A stretch of DNA of 38,982 bases from Kiritimatiellia bacterium (GTDB taxonomy: Bacteria > Verrucomicrobiota > Kiritimatiellia > UBA8416 > JADHWI01): contig JASLPY010000052.1 of the NCBI GenBank assembly GCA_030744755.1, positions 1 through 38,982 of the forward strand, given 5' to 3'. Under the pieces are notes generated by a model. That model was not told the DNA's origin and ran no database searches. It saw only the letters and a list, made by a program, of their open reading frames with translations. This document shows positions 9,867 to 17,570 of the stretch, in pieces. Position numbers and translations under genes: made by a program. The stretch's first letter is position 1. The number at the start of each line of letters is the position of its first letter.

Positions 9867-10592
9867 ATGACCTCAGAATCCTTCAACGGTTCAAGTGTCC
9901 CTAACCACGTTGCCATCATCATGGACGGCAACGGAAGATGGGCCAAGCAACGGGGGTTGCCCCGCATCAAGGGCCATGAGAACGGCGCTGAATCCGTCAG
10001 GGCAATAATCAAGGCATGCCGTAATGCAGGGGTCAAGTACCTGACTCTATACGCGTTCAGCATTGAGAACTGGGTGAGGCCAAGGGCTGAGATCACTGCA
10101 TTGATGGGGCTTCTGAAACGTTTCCTGACGAACGAGGAACATGAACTGCACGAGAACAAGGTGCGCCTGCGAGTGACCGGCCAGTTGGCCGACCTGCCGA
10201 AAGCCGTGCAGGCCGGTCTGCGGAATGTCATGGGAAGGACGAAGGACTACCAGGAAGGCCAACTAATCCTGGCCCTGAGTTACGGTGGCCGCAGGGAGAT
10301 AGCCCACGCGGTGAGGGAGATCGCGCGCCGGGTTAAGCAGGGATCAATCGATCCGGAAGATGTTGACGAAGATCTCGTCTCAGCCAACCTGTACCTGCCG
10401 GATGTGCCGGACCCTGACTTGCTGATCCGGACCAGCGGGGAGATGCGCCTGAGCAACTTCCTTCTCTGGCAGGTCTCGTACTCTGAGTTGTACGTAACAG
10501 ACGTTCTCTGGCCGGATTTTCGCGAGGAGCAGTTCAAAGAAGCCCTTGCCGAGTACGCGCACCGGAACAGGCGGTACGGTGATATTGAGTAA
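9867..10592 (+). CDS. uppS: Isoprenyl transferase (undecaprenyl diphosphate synthase type)
   Basis: A 241-residue cis-prenyltransferase that extends farnesyl diphosphate with isopentenyl diphosphate to the C55 carrier lipid used for peptidoglycan and surface glycans. Signature blocks: HVAIIMDGNGRWAKQRGLPRIKGHENGAES with catalytic Asp20, LTLYAFSIENW, LSYGGRREI and the C-terminal DLLIRTSGEMRLSNFLLWQVSYSEL. In place of the common GE.R.SNF..WQ segment it reads GEMRLSNFLLWQ, which is fully compatible. The ATG at 9867 overlaps a chance TATAAT. It is the first gene of the uppS-cdsA-dxr-rseP-ispG cluster, an arrangement conserved in many bacteria, and its partners supply both its substrate and its membrane context. 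Confidence 0.96.
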   Translation: MTSESFNGSSVPNHVAIIMDGNGRWAKQRGLPRIKGHENGAESVRAIIKACRNAGVKYLTLYAFSIENWVRPRAEITALMGLLKRFLTNEEHELHENKVRLRVTGQLADLPKAVQAGLRNVMGRTKDYQEGQLILALSYGGRREIAHAVREIARRVKQGSIDPEDVDEDLVSANLYLPDVPDPDLLIRTSGEMRLSNFLLWQVSYSELYVTDVLWPDFREEQFKEALAEYAHRNRRYGDIE

Positions 10593-10635
10593 GGCGGGCG
10601 TGCCCGGGAACGGTTTATTGGGTTGGGAGTAAGCA

Positions 10636-11511
10636 TTGCTTAAGCAGAGACTAGCTAGCGGACTCATGATAGTCCTGGTGCTGATTGTGGCTACTCAATG
10701 GGCTCCTTCGGTTCTGGCCCTCCTGATTATCGCTTCTCTCTCATGCCTGGGACAGCTTGAGTTCTACTCGATGTGCCGGAAGACGGGCATCACGGTTTTC
10801 GCCGTTCCCGGCCTTCTTGCCGGCGTCGCCCTGATAACCGTGACGTTTTTTACGATTGGACCTTCGGCGGATAGCATGGCCAATGCCTACCGCTGGGAGC
10901 AGGTGGTCCTGTTTGCCGGTCTGCTGGTGATTCTTCTACGCCAATTGCCCAGGGGAGCCGACGGCAACGCTATGGCCTCGATCTCCTGCAGTCTGCTGGG
11001 GATATGGTACGTTGCTTACACTCTCAATTTCTTCACGCGCCTGGTCTTTCGTTGGGATCAATGCCTGACCGGGGTGGGTGTCGGAACGACAGGATGCAGG
11101 CTGGTGCTGTACCTGGTCCTGGTTGTCAAGATTACCGATGTCGGTGCCTATTTCACAGGTCGCTTTCTCGGCAAGCACAAAGCTTTTCCCCGCCTCTCGC
11201 CTAAAAAGACATGGGAGGGAGTTGCGGGTGGTATTGTTGCCGCGGTGATTTCAAGCATGGTCTTTGTGACCGCGGTTGGTGGTTCTTTCGGGGCTATCAC
11301 TATCGGTTGGGTACACGCCATTATCCTTGGTTTGCTTCTTTCATTCGTAGGCATAGTAGGCGATCTGTTCGAATCGCTGCTGAAACGGGCCTCGGGGGTT
11401 AAGGATTCAAGCAATGCAGTTCCTGGAATGGGAGGGGTGCTTGATGTGCTGGACAGCCTCCTGTTCGGTACCCCGGTTCTGTACCTGTATATTACATGTT
11501 TCCTGGATTAG
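10636..11511 (+). CDS. cdsA: Phosphatidate cytidylyltransferase (CDP-diglyceride synthase)
   Basis: A 291-residue integral membrane enzyme that converts phosphatidic acid and CTP to CDP-diacylglycerol, the precursor of phospholipids. About seven or eight hydrophobic helices are visible from residue 8 onward. The C-terminal signature is complete: SPKKTWEGVAGGI, then GDLFESLLKRASGVKDSSNAVPGMGGVLDVLDSLL. The start is TTG at 10636, chosen because GGGAGT lies just upstream and no ATG is available before the first helix; the use of TTG makes it slightly uncertain. It lies 43 bases after uppS and 3 bases before the dxr frame, in the conserved envelope/isoprenoid cluster. Confidence 0.94.
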   Translation: MLKQRLASGLMIVLVLIVATQWAPSVLALLIIASLSCLGQLEFYSMCRKTGITVFAVPGLLAGVALITVTFFTIGPSADSMANAYRWEQVVLFAGLLVILLRQLPRGADGNAMASISCSLLGIWYVAYTLNFFTRLVFRWDQCLTGVGVGTTGCRLVLYLVLVVKITDVGAYFTGRFLGKHKAFPRLSPKKTWEGVAGGIVAAVISSMVFVTAVGGSFGAITIGWVHAIILGLLLSFVGIVGDLFESLLKRASGVKDSSNAVPGMGGVLDVLDSLLFGTPVLYLYITCFLD

Positions 11512-11514
11512 TGG

Positions 11515-12729
11515 GTGCAGTACAAGTTTGCTGACAGATCGGACTGGATTTTGAAAAACATCGTCATATTAGGCAGTACGGGCTCCATAGGAGAGAGCAC
11601 TGTACGCGTGGTTAAAGCCCTTCCCGATGAGCTGCGTGTGGTAGGGCTGACCGCCAATAGCAATTACCGACGGGTTTTGGAACAGGCGGCCGAGCTGGGT
11701 GCAGAACACGTAGCCATATCTGACATCACCCAGGCTGCGAAATGTGCCGAAGAAGCACCTGCCGGTGTGCATGTCTACCAGGGTGCTGACAGTGTAACAC
11801 AATTGGCCGCCATGGATGGCGTGGATGTGGTTCTATGCGCAGTGGTGGGGATGGCAGGACTCAGGCCGGTCCTGGCAGCGGTTGACAGGGGATATGATGT
11901 TGCGTTGGCCACCAAGGAAGTCCTGGTGTCTGCCGGAAGTATTGTAACTGCTGCAGCGGCCGCCAGCGGGTCGAAGCTTCTACCTGTAGATAGCGAACAC
12001 AGCGCTATATTCCAGTGCCTGGGCGGGTGCGCGGCCACTGGAGAAGATCACCATGCAGTGCGCCGACTGGTTCTCACTGCTTCCGGCGGACCGTTCATCG
12101 ACCGCCACGATATCGATTTCGATAAGGTTACCGTCGAAGAGGCCCTGGCACATCCCAAGTGGGATATGGGTCGCAAGATCAGTGTTGATTCGGCTACCCT
12201 GATGAACAAGGGGTTGGAAATCCTGGAAGCCCGCTGGATGTTCGATGTGCCCCTGGATAGGATAGAAGTGATCATCCATCCCGAGAGCATTGTTCATTCG
12301 TTTGTGGAGTTCGTGGATGGCAGCATGCTGGCTCAACTGGGTGTTCCAGACATGCGAATGGCCATTCAGTATGCACTTACTTACCCGGTCCGACTGGACG
12401 GAGGTCTGCCCGGTTTGGACCTTGAGGAGTTGGGGGCACTGCACTTCAGGATGCCCGATGAATCACGTTTCCCTTGCCTGTCCATGGCCATCGAAGCAGG
12501 CAAGCGCGGCGGCACCATGCCTGCCGTTCTCAACGCCGTCAACGAGGTGGCTGTTGAGAAGTTTCTTGAACAATGCATCACATTTTCGGGAATATGGGCG
12601 CTTGTCAGGAAAGTGATCGATGAACACCAGGTGGTGGATGAGCCTTCTCTTGAAGACATCGTCACTGCAGATGAATGGGCACGGGGAAAGGCGCTGGAAC
12701 TGCTGGGCGCGGATTCCCTGACGGATTAA
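11515..12729 (+). CDS. dxr: 1-deoxy-D-xylulose 5-phosphate reductoisomerase
   Basis: A 404-residue NADPH-dependent enzyme making 2-C-methyl-D-erythritol 4-phosphate, the committed step of the MEP isoprenoid pathway. Seen: NADPH-binding IVILGSTGSIGES near residue 17, ATKEVLVSAG, the metal/substrate block LPVDSEHSAIFQCL, the flexible-loop region TASGGPF, and HPKWDMGRKISVDSATLMNKGLEILEA. The usual NKES block reads TKEV here, with the Lys-Glu pair kept but both flanking positions changed. The start is GTG 11515 or TTG 11551; the latter begins right at KNIVILGST and fits the usual N-terminus better, but neither has a clear ribosome binding site. It sits between cdsA and rseP and works with ispG in the same pathway. 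Confidence 0.95.
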   Translation: MQYKFADRSDWILKNIVILGSTGSIGESTVRVVKALPDELRVVGLTANSNYRRVLEQAAELGAEHVAISDITQAAKCAEEAPAGVHVYQGADSVTQLAAMDGVDVVLCAVVGMAGLRPVLAAVDRGYDVALATKEVLVSAGSIVTAAAAASGSKLLPVDSEHSAIFQCLGGCAATGEDHHAVRRLVLTASGGPFIDRHDIDFDKVTVEEALAHPKWDMGRKISVDSATLMNKGLEILEARWMFDVPLDRIEVIIHPESIVHSFVEFVDGSMLAQLGVPDMRMAIQYALTYPVRLDGGLPGLDLEELGALHFRMPDESRFPCLSMAIEAGKRGGTMPAVLNAVNEVAVEKFLEQCITFSGIWALVRKVIDEHQVVDEPSLEDIVTADEWARGKALELLGADSLTD

Positions 12730-12747
12730 CAAGGCGAAGGAAGCATA

Positions 12748-14229
12748 ATGCTCGGAAGCATAATAACGAATTTCAGAGATGTGATAGCACTCGTGTTACT
12801 GTTCAGTTTCACGATCTTCGTGCACGAACTCGGTCATTTTCTTGTGGCCCTGAAGTGCGGAATGGTCATTGATGTTTTCTCGATAGGGTTCGGTCCCGCT
12901 ATGTGGAAGAAGAAGGTCAACGGGATCACCTACAAGATAGGCTGGATTCCATTTGGCGGTTACGTAGCGCTTCCGCAGCTTGATCCGTCCGGCATGTCAT
13001 CAATACAGGGCGAGGACGAGGAAGGTGAAGAGAAGGCCAAAGAAGACAAGCCCGTGCCAAGGGAACTTCCTGACATATTGCCGTGGAAAAAGATCCTGGT
13101 TTCCGTTGCGGGCGCCACGGGAAACATAATCTTTGCAATAATCCTTGCTACGGTCATCTGGCTGTCACCTGACGCTGTTACGTATCGTGGTGGAACGGTA
13201 GTTGGCGGCGTGGATTCCGACAGCGCTTCCTACAAGGCAGGTCTCCGCAAAGGGGACGTTATTCTTGCCATCAATCGCAAGCCCGTGGGCACATGGTACG
13301 AAGTATCTCTGGAATCGCTCCTGGTTGGTCCCCGTCAGACCGTCAATGTCACCGTTTTGACGGGGGAGACACAGAGGGACGTCGAGTTGACGCTGGTGGA
13401 GAAGGAGGGCTCTGAGATTCCCATATTCGAGGGAGTCGAAAGGCAACCCGACCCCTGTCTTTTTGCATCAGTGTTTCCGGACAGTCCAGCGGCGGAGGCG
13501 GGACTTGAGCCGGGAGATATCGTCAGATCGTTCGACGGAACCCAGGTGGATTGCACTGATCACTTCATCGATCTTGTCAGCGGACGCGGCGACGAAGCAG
13601 TGCCGATCGTGGTGGAGCGGGACGGAGAACTGGTCGAAGCAATGGTCACACCGAAGTACAACGAGGAAGTAAAACGCGCACTCATTGGCGTAAGACCGGT
13701 TGGGCTGATGGTGCCCTGGATGCAGTACAAGCATCCTGTGAGGCAGGTGGGCGGCGATGCGTCCGGGATTGTGCGTTTGTTGAAAGCACTGGTTAATCGA
13801 AAAGAGGCCCCGAAGGCTGCCAAGGGCCTCGGCGGTCCGGTGGCCATCCTTGCGACGCTCTGGCTGTCGATCAAGATAAGTCTTTTCAATGCAATTGGCT
13901 TCCTTCGCTTTCTCAACGTGAACCTGGCGATACTCAACCTTCTTCCGATCCCCGTCCTCGATGGGGGTCACATAGTCTTTTCACTGTGGGAGGGCATTTC
14001 CAGGCGCAAGGCGCATCCGAAGCTGGTCAATGCATTGATCAATGTTTTTGCCGTCCTGCTGATCGGCGTCTTCGTTCTGCTCACATTCAGGGATGTTGAC
14101 CGTATCTTTCCCGGCCTGAAGCGCATCTTCAGGCGTGGGGATGACGAACCTGCCGTTGAACAGGTTGAGACCAATGCAATTCTGGCAACCAACGCTGTTA
14201 CGGGGGCCGACCCGGGCACCGCAGAGTAA
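12748..14229 (+). CDS. rseP: RIP (site-2) metalloprotease RseP with two PDZ domains
   Basis: A 493-residue inner-membrane zinc protease that cuts transmembrane substrates such as anti-sigma factors and leftover signal peptides. The first helix carries HELGH (residues 26-30). The periplasmic part has two PDZ-like modules, roughly 145-230 (KAGLRKGDVILAINRKPV) and 230-315 (EAGLEPGDIVRSFDGTQV). The third metal ligand lies in NLLPIPVLDGGH with Asp405. A very acidic insert, about residues 85-115 (GEDEEGEEKAKEDKP), follows the GGYVALPQ hairpin. GAAGGAAG precedes ATG 12748. The tail after the last helix is about 50 residues and charged. It lies 18 bases after dxr and 5 bases before ispG, so it is co-transcribed. 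Confidence 0.95.
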   Translation: MLGSIITNFRDVIALVLLFSFTIFVHELGHFLVALKCGMVIDVFSIGFGPAMWKKKVNGITYKIGWIPFGGYVALPQLDPSGMSSIQGEDEEGEEKAKEDKPVPRELPDILPWKKILVSVAGATGNIIFAIILATVIWLSPDAVTYRGGTVVGGVDSDSASYKAGLRKGDVILAINRKPVGTWYEVSLESLLVGPRQTVNVTVLTGETQRDVELTLVEKEGSEIPIFEGVERQPDPCLFASVFPDSPAAEAGLEPGDIVRSFDGTQVDCTDHFIDLVSGRGDEAVPIVVERDGELVEAMVTPKYNEEVKRALIGVRPVGLMVPWMQYKHPVRQVGGDASGIVRLLKALVNRKEAPKAAKGLGGPVAILATLWLSIKISLFNAIGFLRFLNVNLAILNLLPIPVLDGGHIVFSLWEGISRRKAHPKLVNALINVFAVLLIGVFVLLTFRDVDRIFPGLKRIFRRGDDEPAVEQVETNAILATNAVTGADPGTAE

Positions 14230-14234
14230 GAACC

Positions 14235-15338
14235 ATGCAAGCTGACCACTTCGCTTCACGAATTGAGCGTCGTCCTACCCGCACAATCCGCCTGGGTAAT
14301 CTAGTCATCGGCGGAGACGCCCCCATCAGCGTGCAGACAATGACCAAGACGGACACGCGGGATGTGGATGCAACGGTCAGCCAGCTGCACGAAGTATCTA
14401 ATGCGGGCTGCGATATTGTGCGCCTCGCGGTCGTTGACATGGATGCTGCAGGCGCCATGGCGGAAATAGCACGGCAGAGCCCGGTTCCACTGGTCGCAGA
14501 CATCCATTTCGACCACAAGCTTGCCCTCCGGTGCATAGAGAGCGATGTGTCCGGCCTGCGGATCAACCCTGGCAATATCGGCGGAAGAGAGAACGTGGCG
14601 AAGGTTGTGGATGCTGCGAAGGAGAGGAACCTGCCAATACGGATAGGTGTCAACAGCGGGTCGCTTGAAGCGGATATCAGGGAAAAGCATGGCGGCAGCA
14701 CCCCCGGGGCGCTGGTCGAGAGTGCGATGGGGCACGTTCGGATTCTGGAAGATCTCGGGTACCACGAGATAAAGATCTCGGTCAAGGCATCCGACGTATG
14801 GCGCACGCTCGATGCATACAGGCTTCTTTCGCAGGAGACAGATTACCCCGTGCACCTGGGGGTGACGGAGGCGGGAACAATGCTGGCTGGTACTGTCCGC
14901 TCCTCCGTGGCCATGGGGATGCTGCTTTCGGAAGGAATCGGGGACACGATTCGCGTGTCGTTGACCGACAACCCGGTGACCGAGGTACGCGTGGGGCTGG
15001 AGTTACTTCGGTGCCTCGGCTTGCGGGAGCCCGGTCCCAATGTCATTTCCTGCCCCACATGCGGTCGGTGCCAGGTAGATGTCGCCGCGGTGTGTGCAAG
15101 CGTGGAAACGGCGCTGGAAGCGCTTTACAGGGAGGCGCCAGACTTGCCGAGACCATCCGTTGCGGTCATGGGTTGTATGGTAAACGGGCCGGGCGAGGCA
15201 AAAGATGCCGACATTGCCATCGCAGGCGGCCGTGGGAAATTTGCCCTGTACGTCAGAGGGGACCACAAAAGCACGCTGGATGAGAATAAGGCCGTTGACG
15301 CGCTTCTCTATGAAGTGAGGCAGTGGGGGAGGGAGTGA
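14235..15338 (+). CDS. ispG: 4-hydroxy-3-methylbut-2-enyl diphosphate synthase (flavodoxin/ferredoxin)
   Basis: A 367-residue 4Fe-4S enzyme of the MEP pathway that reductively converts MEcPP to HMBPP. N-terminal TIM-barrel blocks: PISVQTMTKTDTRDVDATV, DIVRLAVVDMDAA, PLVADIHFD, LRINPGNIGG. The C-terminal cluster-binding cysteines are Cys273 and Cys276 in SCPTCGR and Cys314 in MGCMVNGPGEAK, where the Glu next to the cluster is also present. The length is that of the short bacterial type without the plant/chlamydial insert. Nearly abutting rseP, it closes the uppS-cdsA-dxr-rseP-ispG unit. A head-to-head heptanucleotide repeat starts four bases after the stop codon. Confidence 0.96.
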   Translation: MQADHFASRIERRPTRTIRLGNLVIGGDAPISVQTMTKTDTRDVDATVSQLHEVSNAGCDIVRLAVVDMDAAGAMAEIARQSPVPLVADIHFDHKLALRCIESDVSGLRINPGNIGGRENVAKVVDAAKERNLPIRIGVNSGSLEADIREKHGGSTPGALVESAMGHVRILEDLGYHEIKISVKASDVWRTLDAYRLLSQETDYPVHLGVTEAGTMLAGTVRSSVAMGMLLSEGIGDTIRVSLTDNPVTEVRVGLELLRCLGLREPGPNVISCPTCGRCQVDVAAVCASVETALEALYREAPDLPRPSVAVMGCMVNGPGEAKDADIAIAGGRGKFALYVRGDHKSTLDENKAVDALLYEVRQWGRE

Positions 15339-15341
15339 GTG

Positions 15342-15483
15342 AACGCCCAACGTCCAACGCCCAACGCCCAACGCCCAACTTCCAGTTTTGAGAATTTCCT
15401 GAGCATTTCGTAAGTTCTTTTCTGATAGCACATTGCGGAATCTCCTTGGACGTTGGTTGTTGGGCGTTGGTTGTTGGGCGTTG
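15342..15483. repeat. Head-to-head heptanucleotide tandem repeats (CCAACGN / TTGGNNG), copy 1
   Basis: The left arm holds five 7-bp units at 15347-15381 (CCAACGT, CCAACGC three times, CCAACTT), preceded by a partial unit. The right arm holds five units at 15446-15480 (TTGGACG, TTGGTTG, TTGGGCG, TTGGTTG, TTGGGCG) plus TTG. The arms are reverse complements of one motif and bracket a 64-base core unlike the core of the second copy at 29285-29400. The rest of the 15339-15692 gap, from 15484 onward, holds the rpsA leader; nothing else was recognised there and no well-spaced promoter could be picked. Confidence 0.9.
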
Positions 15484-15692
15484 AAATGGAGAGTTCAGAG
15501 CGCACTACCTGCGCAAAATGACGAAATACCATTTGAATGATGCTGAAAATCCCGAAGAAACCCTCTTTTCAAGCTTGCGGGGCGGGGTTTAATTGGATAC
15601 GGTCCATCGTTTGCAAGTAGGCGAGTATAGCGGTTTGCGTGCCTCGGGGCGCGAGAAACGGGCCGTGTGGTAGATGAATCAACTGGTGAACC

Positions 15693-17495
15693 ATGGAACA
15701 ACTAACACAACAAAAAAAACGAGTGGACTTTGACCTGTCGGCATTTGGTGGCGATGACAGGGAAGAAATGGCCAGGATGTACGAAGAAACCATGAAGGAC
15801 TTCGTTGCCGGGTCGATCGTACAGGGTAAAGTCCTTGAAATTAGAAACAACGAAGTCCTTGTGGATATTGGCTACAAATCCGAGGGACTCATTCCCGCAA
15901 GTGAGTTTGGAGATCTTTCCGAGATAAAGGAAGGCGATGCGTATGACGTATTGCTGGCAGAGATCGAAGACGACGACGGAATGGTTGTTCTGAGCAAGGA
16001 ACGTGCTGATCAGCAACTTCGCTGGGAACGCGTTCTTGAGACCTGCGCAGAAGGCAGTACTGTAACCGGCACGGTCAAGACAAGGGTACGTGGTGGTCTT
16101 ATCGTAGACGTAGATGGGGTTGACGCATTCCTTCCAGGATCGCAGATCGATGTAATTCCCGTCAGAAATACGGATGCCTTCATAGGTAGAGATTTCGAAT
16201 TCAAGGTACTCAAGATCAGCCCGGAACGGCGCAATATCATTGTTTCGAGGCGTGAATTGATCGAAGAGACGCTACGGGTCAAGAAGCGCAAATTGATGGC
16301 GGAGATCGAAGTTGGTCAGCGCCGTAACGGCCGCGCCAAGAATATTACCGATTTCGGCGTGTTCGTGGATCTCGATGGTCTTGATGGACTCCTGCATATC
16401 ACGGACATGAGCTGGGGACGCATCAAGCATCCTTCGGAGATGGTGTCCGTGGGTGACGATCTCGAAGTCGTTATTCTCGACGTAGACCATGAGAAGGAAC
16501 GGGTTTCCCTGGGTCTGAAGCAGAGATCTTCAAATCCGTGGGCCGATATCGAGACGAAGTATCCGGTTGGAAGCCGCCTGCGCGGCAAGGTCGTGAATCT
16601 TGTGCCTTACGGTGCATTCGTTGAGCTGGAAGAGGGTGTCGAAGGACTTGTTCATGTCTCCGAGATATCCTGGACAAAGCGCATAGCGCGTGCGTCGGAT
16701 GTTCTTTCTTCGGGTGAAGAGGTGGACATCGTGGTCCTGAGCATCAACAAGGAAGAGCAGAAGATTGCACTTGGCATTCGCCAGACGGAAGTGAATCCGT
16801 GGGATACAGTGCGCGACCGCTATCCTGTTGGTACACGTGTCACGGGACAGGTACGCAATTTCACTTCGTACGGAGCCTTCATTGAGCTCGAGGACGGAAT
16901 CGACGGAATGATCCACGTGTCTGATATGTCCTGGACCCGCAAGATCAACCATCCTTCCGAGGTAATCGAGAAGGGTGCAGCTGTTACGGCCGTGGTACTG
17001 GAAGTAGATCCGGACAACAAGCGAATCAGTCTTGGACTCAAGCAGTCGCAGGACGATCCGTGGAACACGATTGCCGCCAAGTACAGGGTTGGTGAGATTG
17101 TAAAAGGGAAGGTCAGCAAGGTCGCTTCCTTCGGGGCGTTCATAGAGCTCGAGGAAGGTGTTGACGGACTCGTTCATATCTCCCAGATCAGCGATGAGCA
17201 TGTTGAGAAAGTTCGCGACAAGCTGGACGTAGGCCAGGACGTGGAAGCCAGGATCGTTCGTATCGACCAGGCTGAACGCCGGATAGGTCTCAGCATCAAG
17301 GCCGCGAGTATGCCCGAGGAAGAGTTCAGTCGTCAGCAGGACGAGCTTCTTGATTCCCTCAGGCCGGGAGAGCACATGGTCGACCTGGCCGGAGCTTTTG
17401 ATCAGGCATTGAATCCTGATGGCGCTCTTGAAGAATGGAGCCCCGGCGAAAGTTCGGACGAGGAAGCTGAAAAGATCGATCCAGATCTCCTGTAA
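15693..17495 (+). CDS. rpsA: 30S ribosomal protein bS1 with six S1 domains
   Basis: A 600-residue S1, which brings mRNA to the 30S subunit. Six OB-fold S1 domains lie at about residues 40-104, 121-187, 207-277, 292-362, 379-449 and 466-535. Domains 3-6 carry the usual YGAFVELEEGVEGLVHVS-type core and the PWxxxxxKYPVG linkers. A Ser/Glu-rich acidic tail of about 60 residues follows. Domain 3 starts GQRRNGRAKNITDFGVF, with Arg-Ala where the family usually has a small hydrophobic pair before KNITD. ATG 15693 has almost no Shine-Dalgarno, a common property of rpsA. It is a single gene behind a 354-base repeat-bearing spacer, with a hairpin between it and tyrS. Confidence 0.96.
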   Translation: MEQLTQQKKRVDFDLSAFGGDDREEMARMYEETMKDFVAGSIVQGKVLEIRNNEVLVDIGYKSEGLIPASEFGDLSEIKEGDAYDVLLAEIEDDDGMVVLSKERADQQLRWERVLETCAEGSTVTGTVKTRVRGGLIVDVDGVDAFLPGSQIDVIPVRNTDAFIGRDFEFKVLKISPERRNIIVSRRELIEETLRVKKRKLMAEIEVGQRRNGRAKNITDFGVFVDLDGLDGLLHITDMSWGRIKHPSEMVSVGDDLEVVILDVDHEKERVSLGLKQRSSNPWADIETKYPVGSRLRGKVVNLVPYGAFVELEEGVEGLVHVSEISWTKRIARASDVLSSGEEVDIVVLSINKEEQKIALGIRQTEVNPWDTVRDRYPVGTRVTGQVRNFTSYGAFIELEDGIDGMIHVSDMSWTRKINHPSEVIEKGAAVTAVVLEVDPDNKRISLGLKQSQDDPWNTIAAKYRVGEIVKGKVSKVASFGAFIELEEGVDGLVHISQISDEHVEKVRDKLDVGQDVEARIVRIDQAERRIGLSIKAASMPEEEFSRQQDELLDSLRPGEHMVDLAGAFDQALNPDGALEEWSPGESSDEEAEKIDPDLL

Positions 17496-17525
17496 GGCGG
17501 GGTTGGATCCCGAACGAAACTGAGG

Positions 17526-17556
17526 CGGAGGGCGCACTGCATAAGTGCGCCCTTCG
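17526..17556 (+). terminator. 13-bp hairpin between rpsA and tyrS (terminator- or attenuator-like)
   Basis: CGGAGGGCGCACT (17526-17538) pairs with AGTGCGCCCTTCG (17544-17556) around the loop GCATA, including one G-T pair; the inner nine pairs are perfect. There is no T-run after the stem, only GTGTAAGG, which contains the tyrS ribosome binding site. It may be a weak terminator, an RNA-stability stem for the rpsA message, or a control element for tyrS translation, and the choice cannot be made from sequence. Confidence 0.5.
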
Positions 17557-17570
17557 TGTAAGGATCAGTC

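Noticed and set aside
9863..9868. TATAAT as a promoter for uppS
   Set aside because: It overlaps the ATG of uppS itself, so it cannot serve that gene as a -10 with a normal leader.
15347..15480. Possible CRISPR array
   Set aside because: Units are contiguous 7-mers without spacers, in opposed polarity, and no cas genes are near.
16530..17537. 335-residue open frame on the - strand opposite rpsA
   Set aside because: It lies wholly against a clear S1 gene, has no domain pattern, and its composition is that of the complement of repeated S1 codons.
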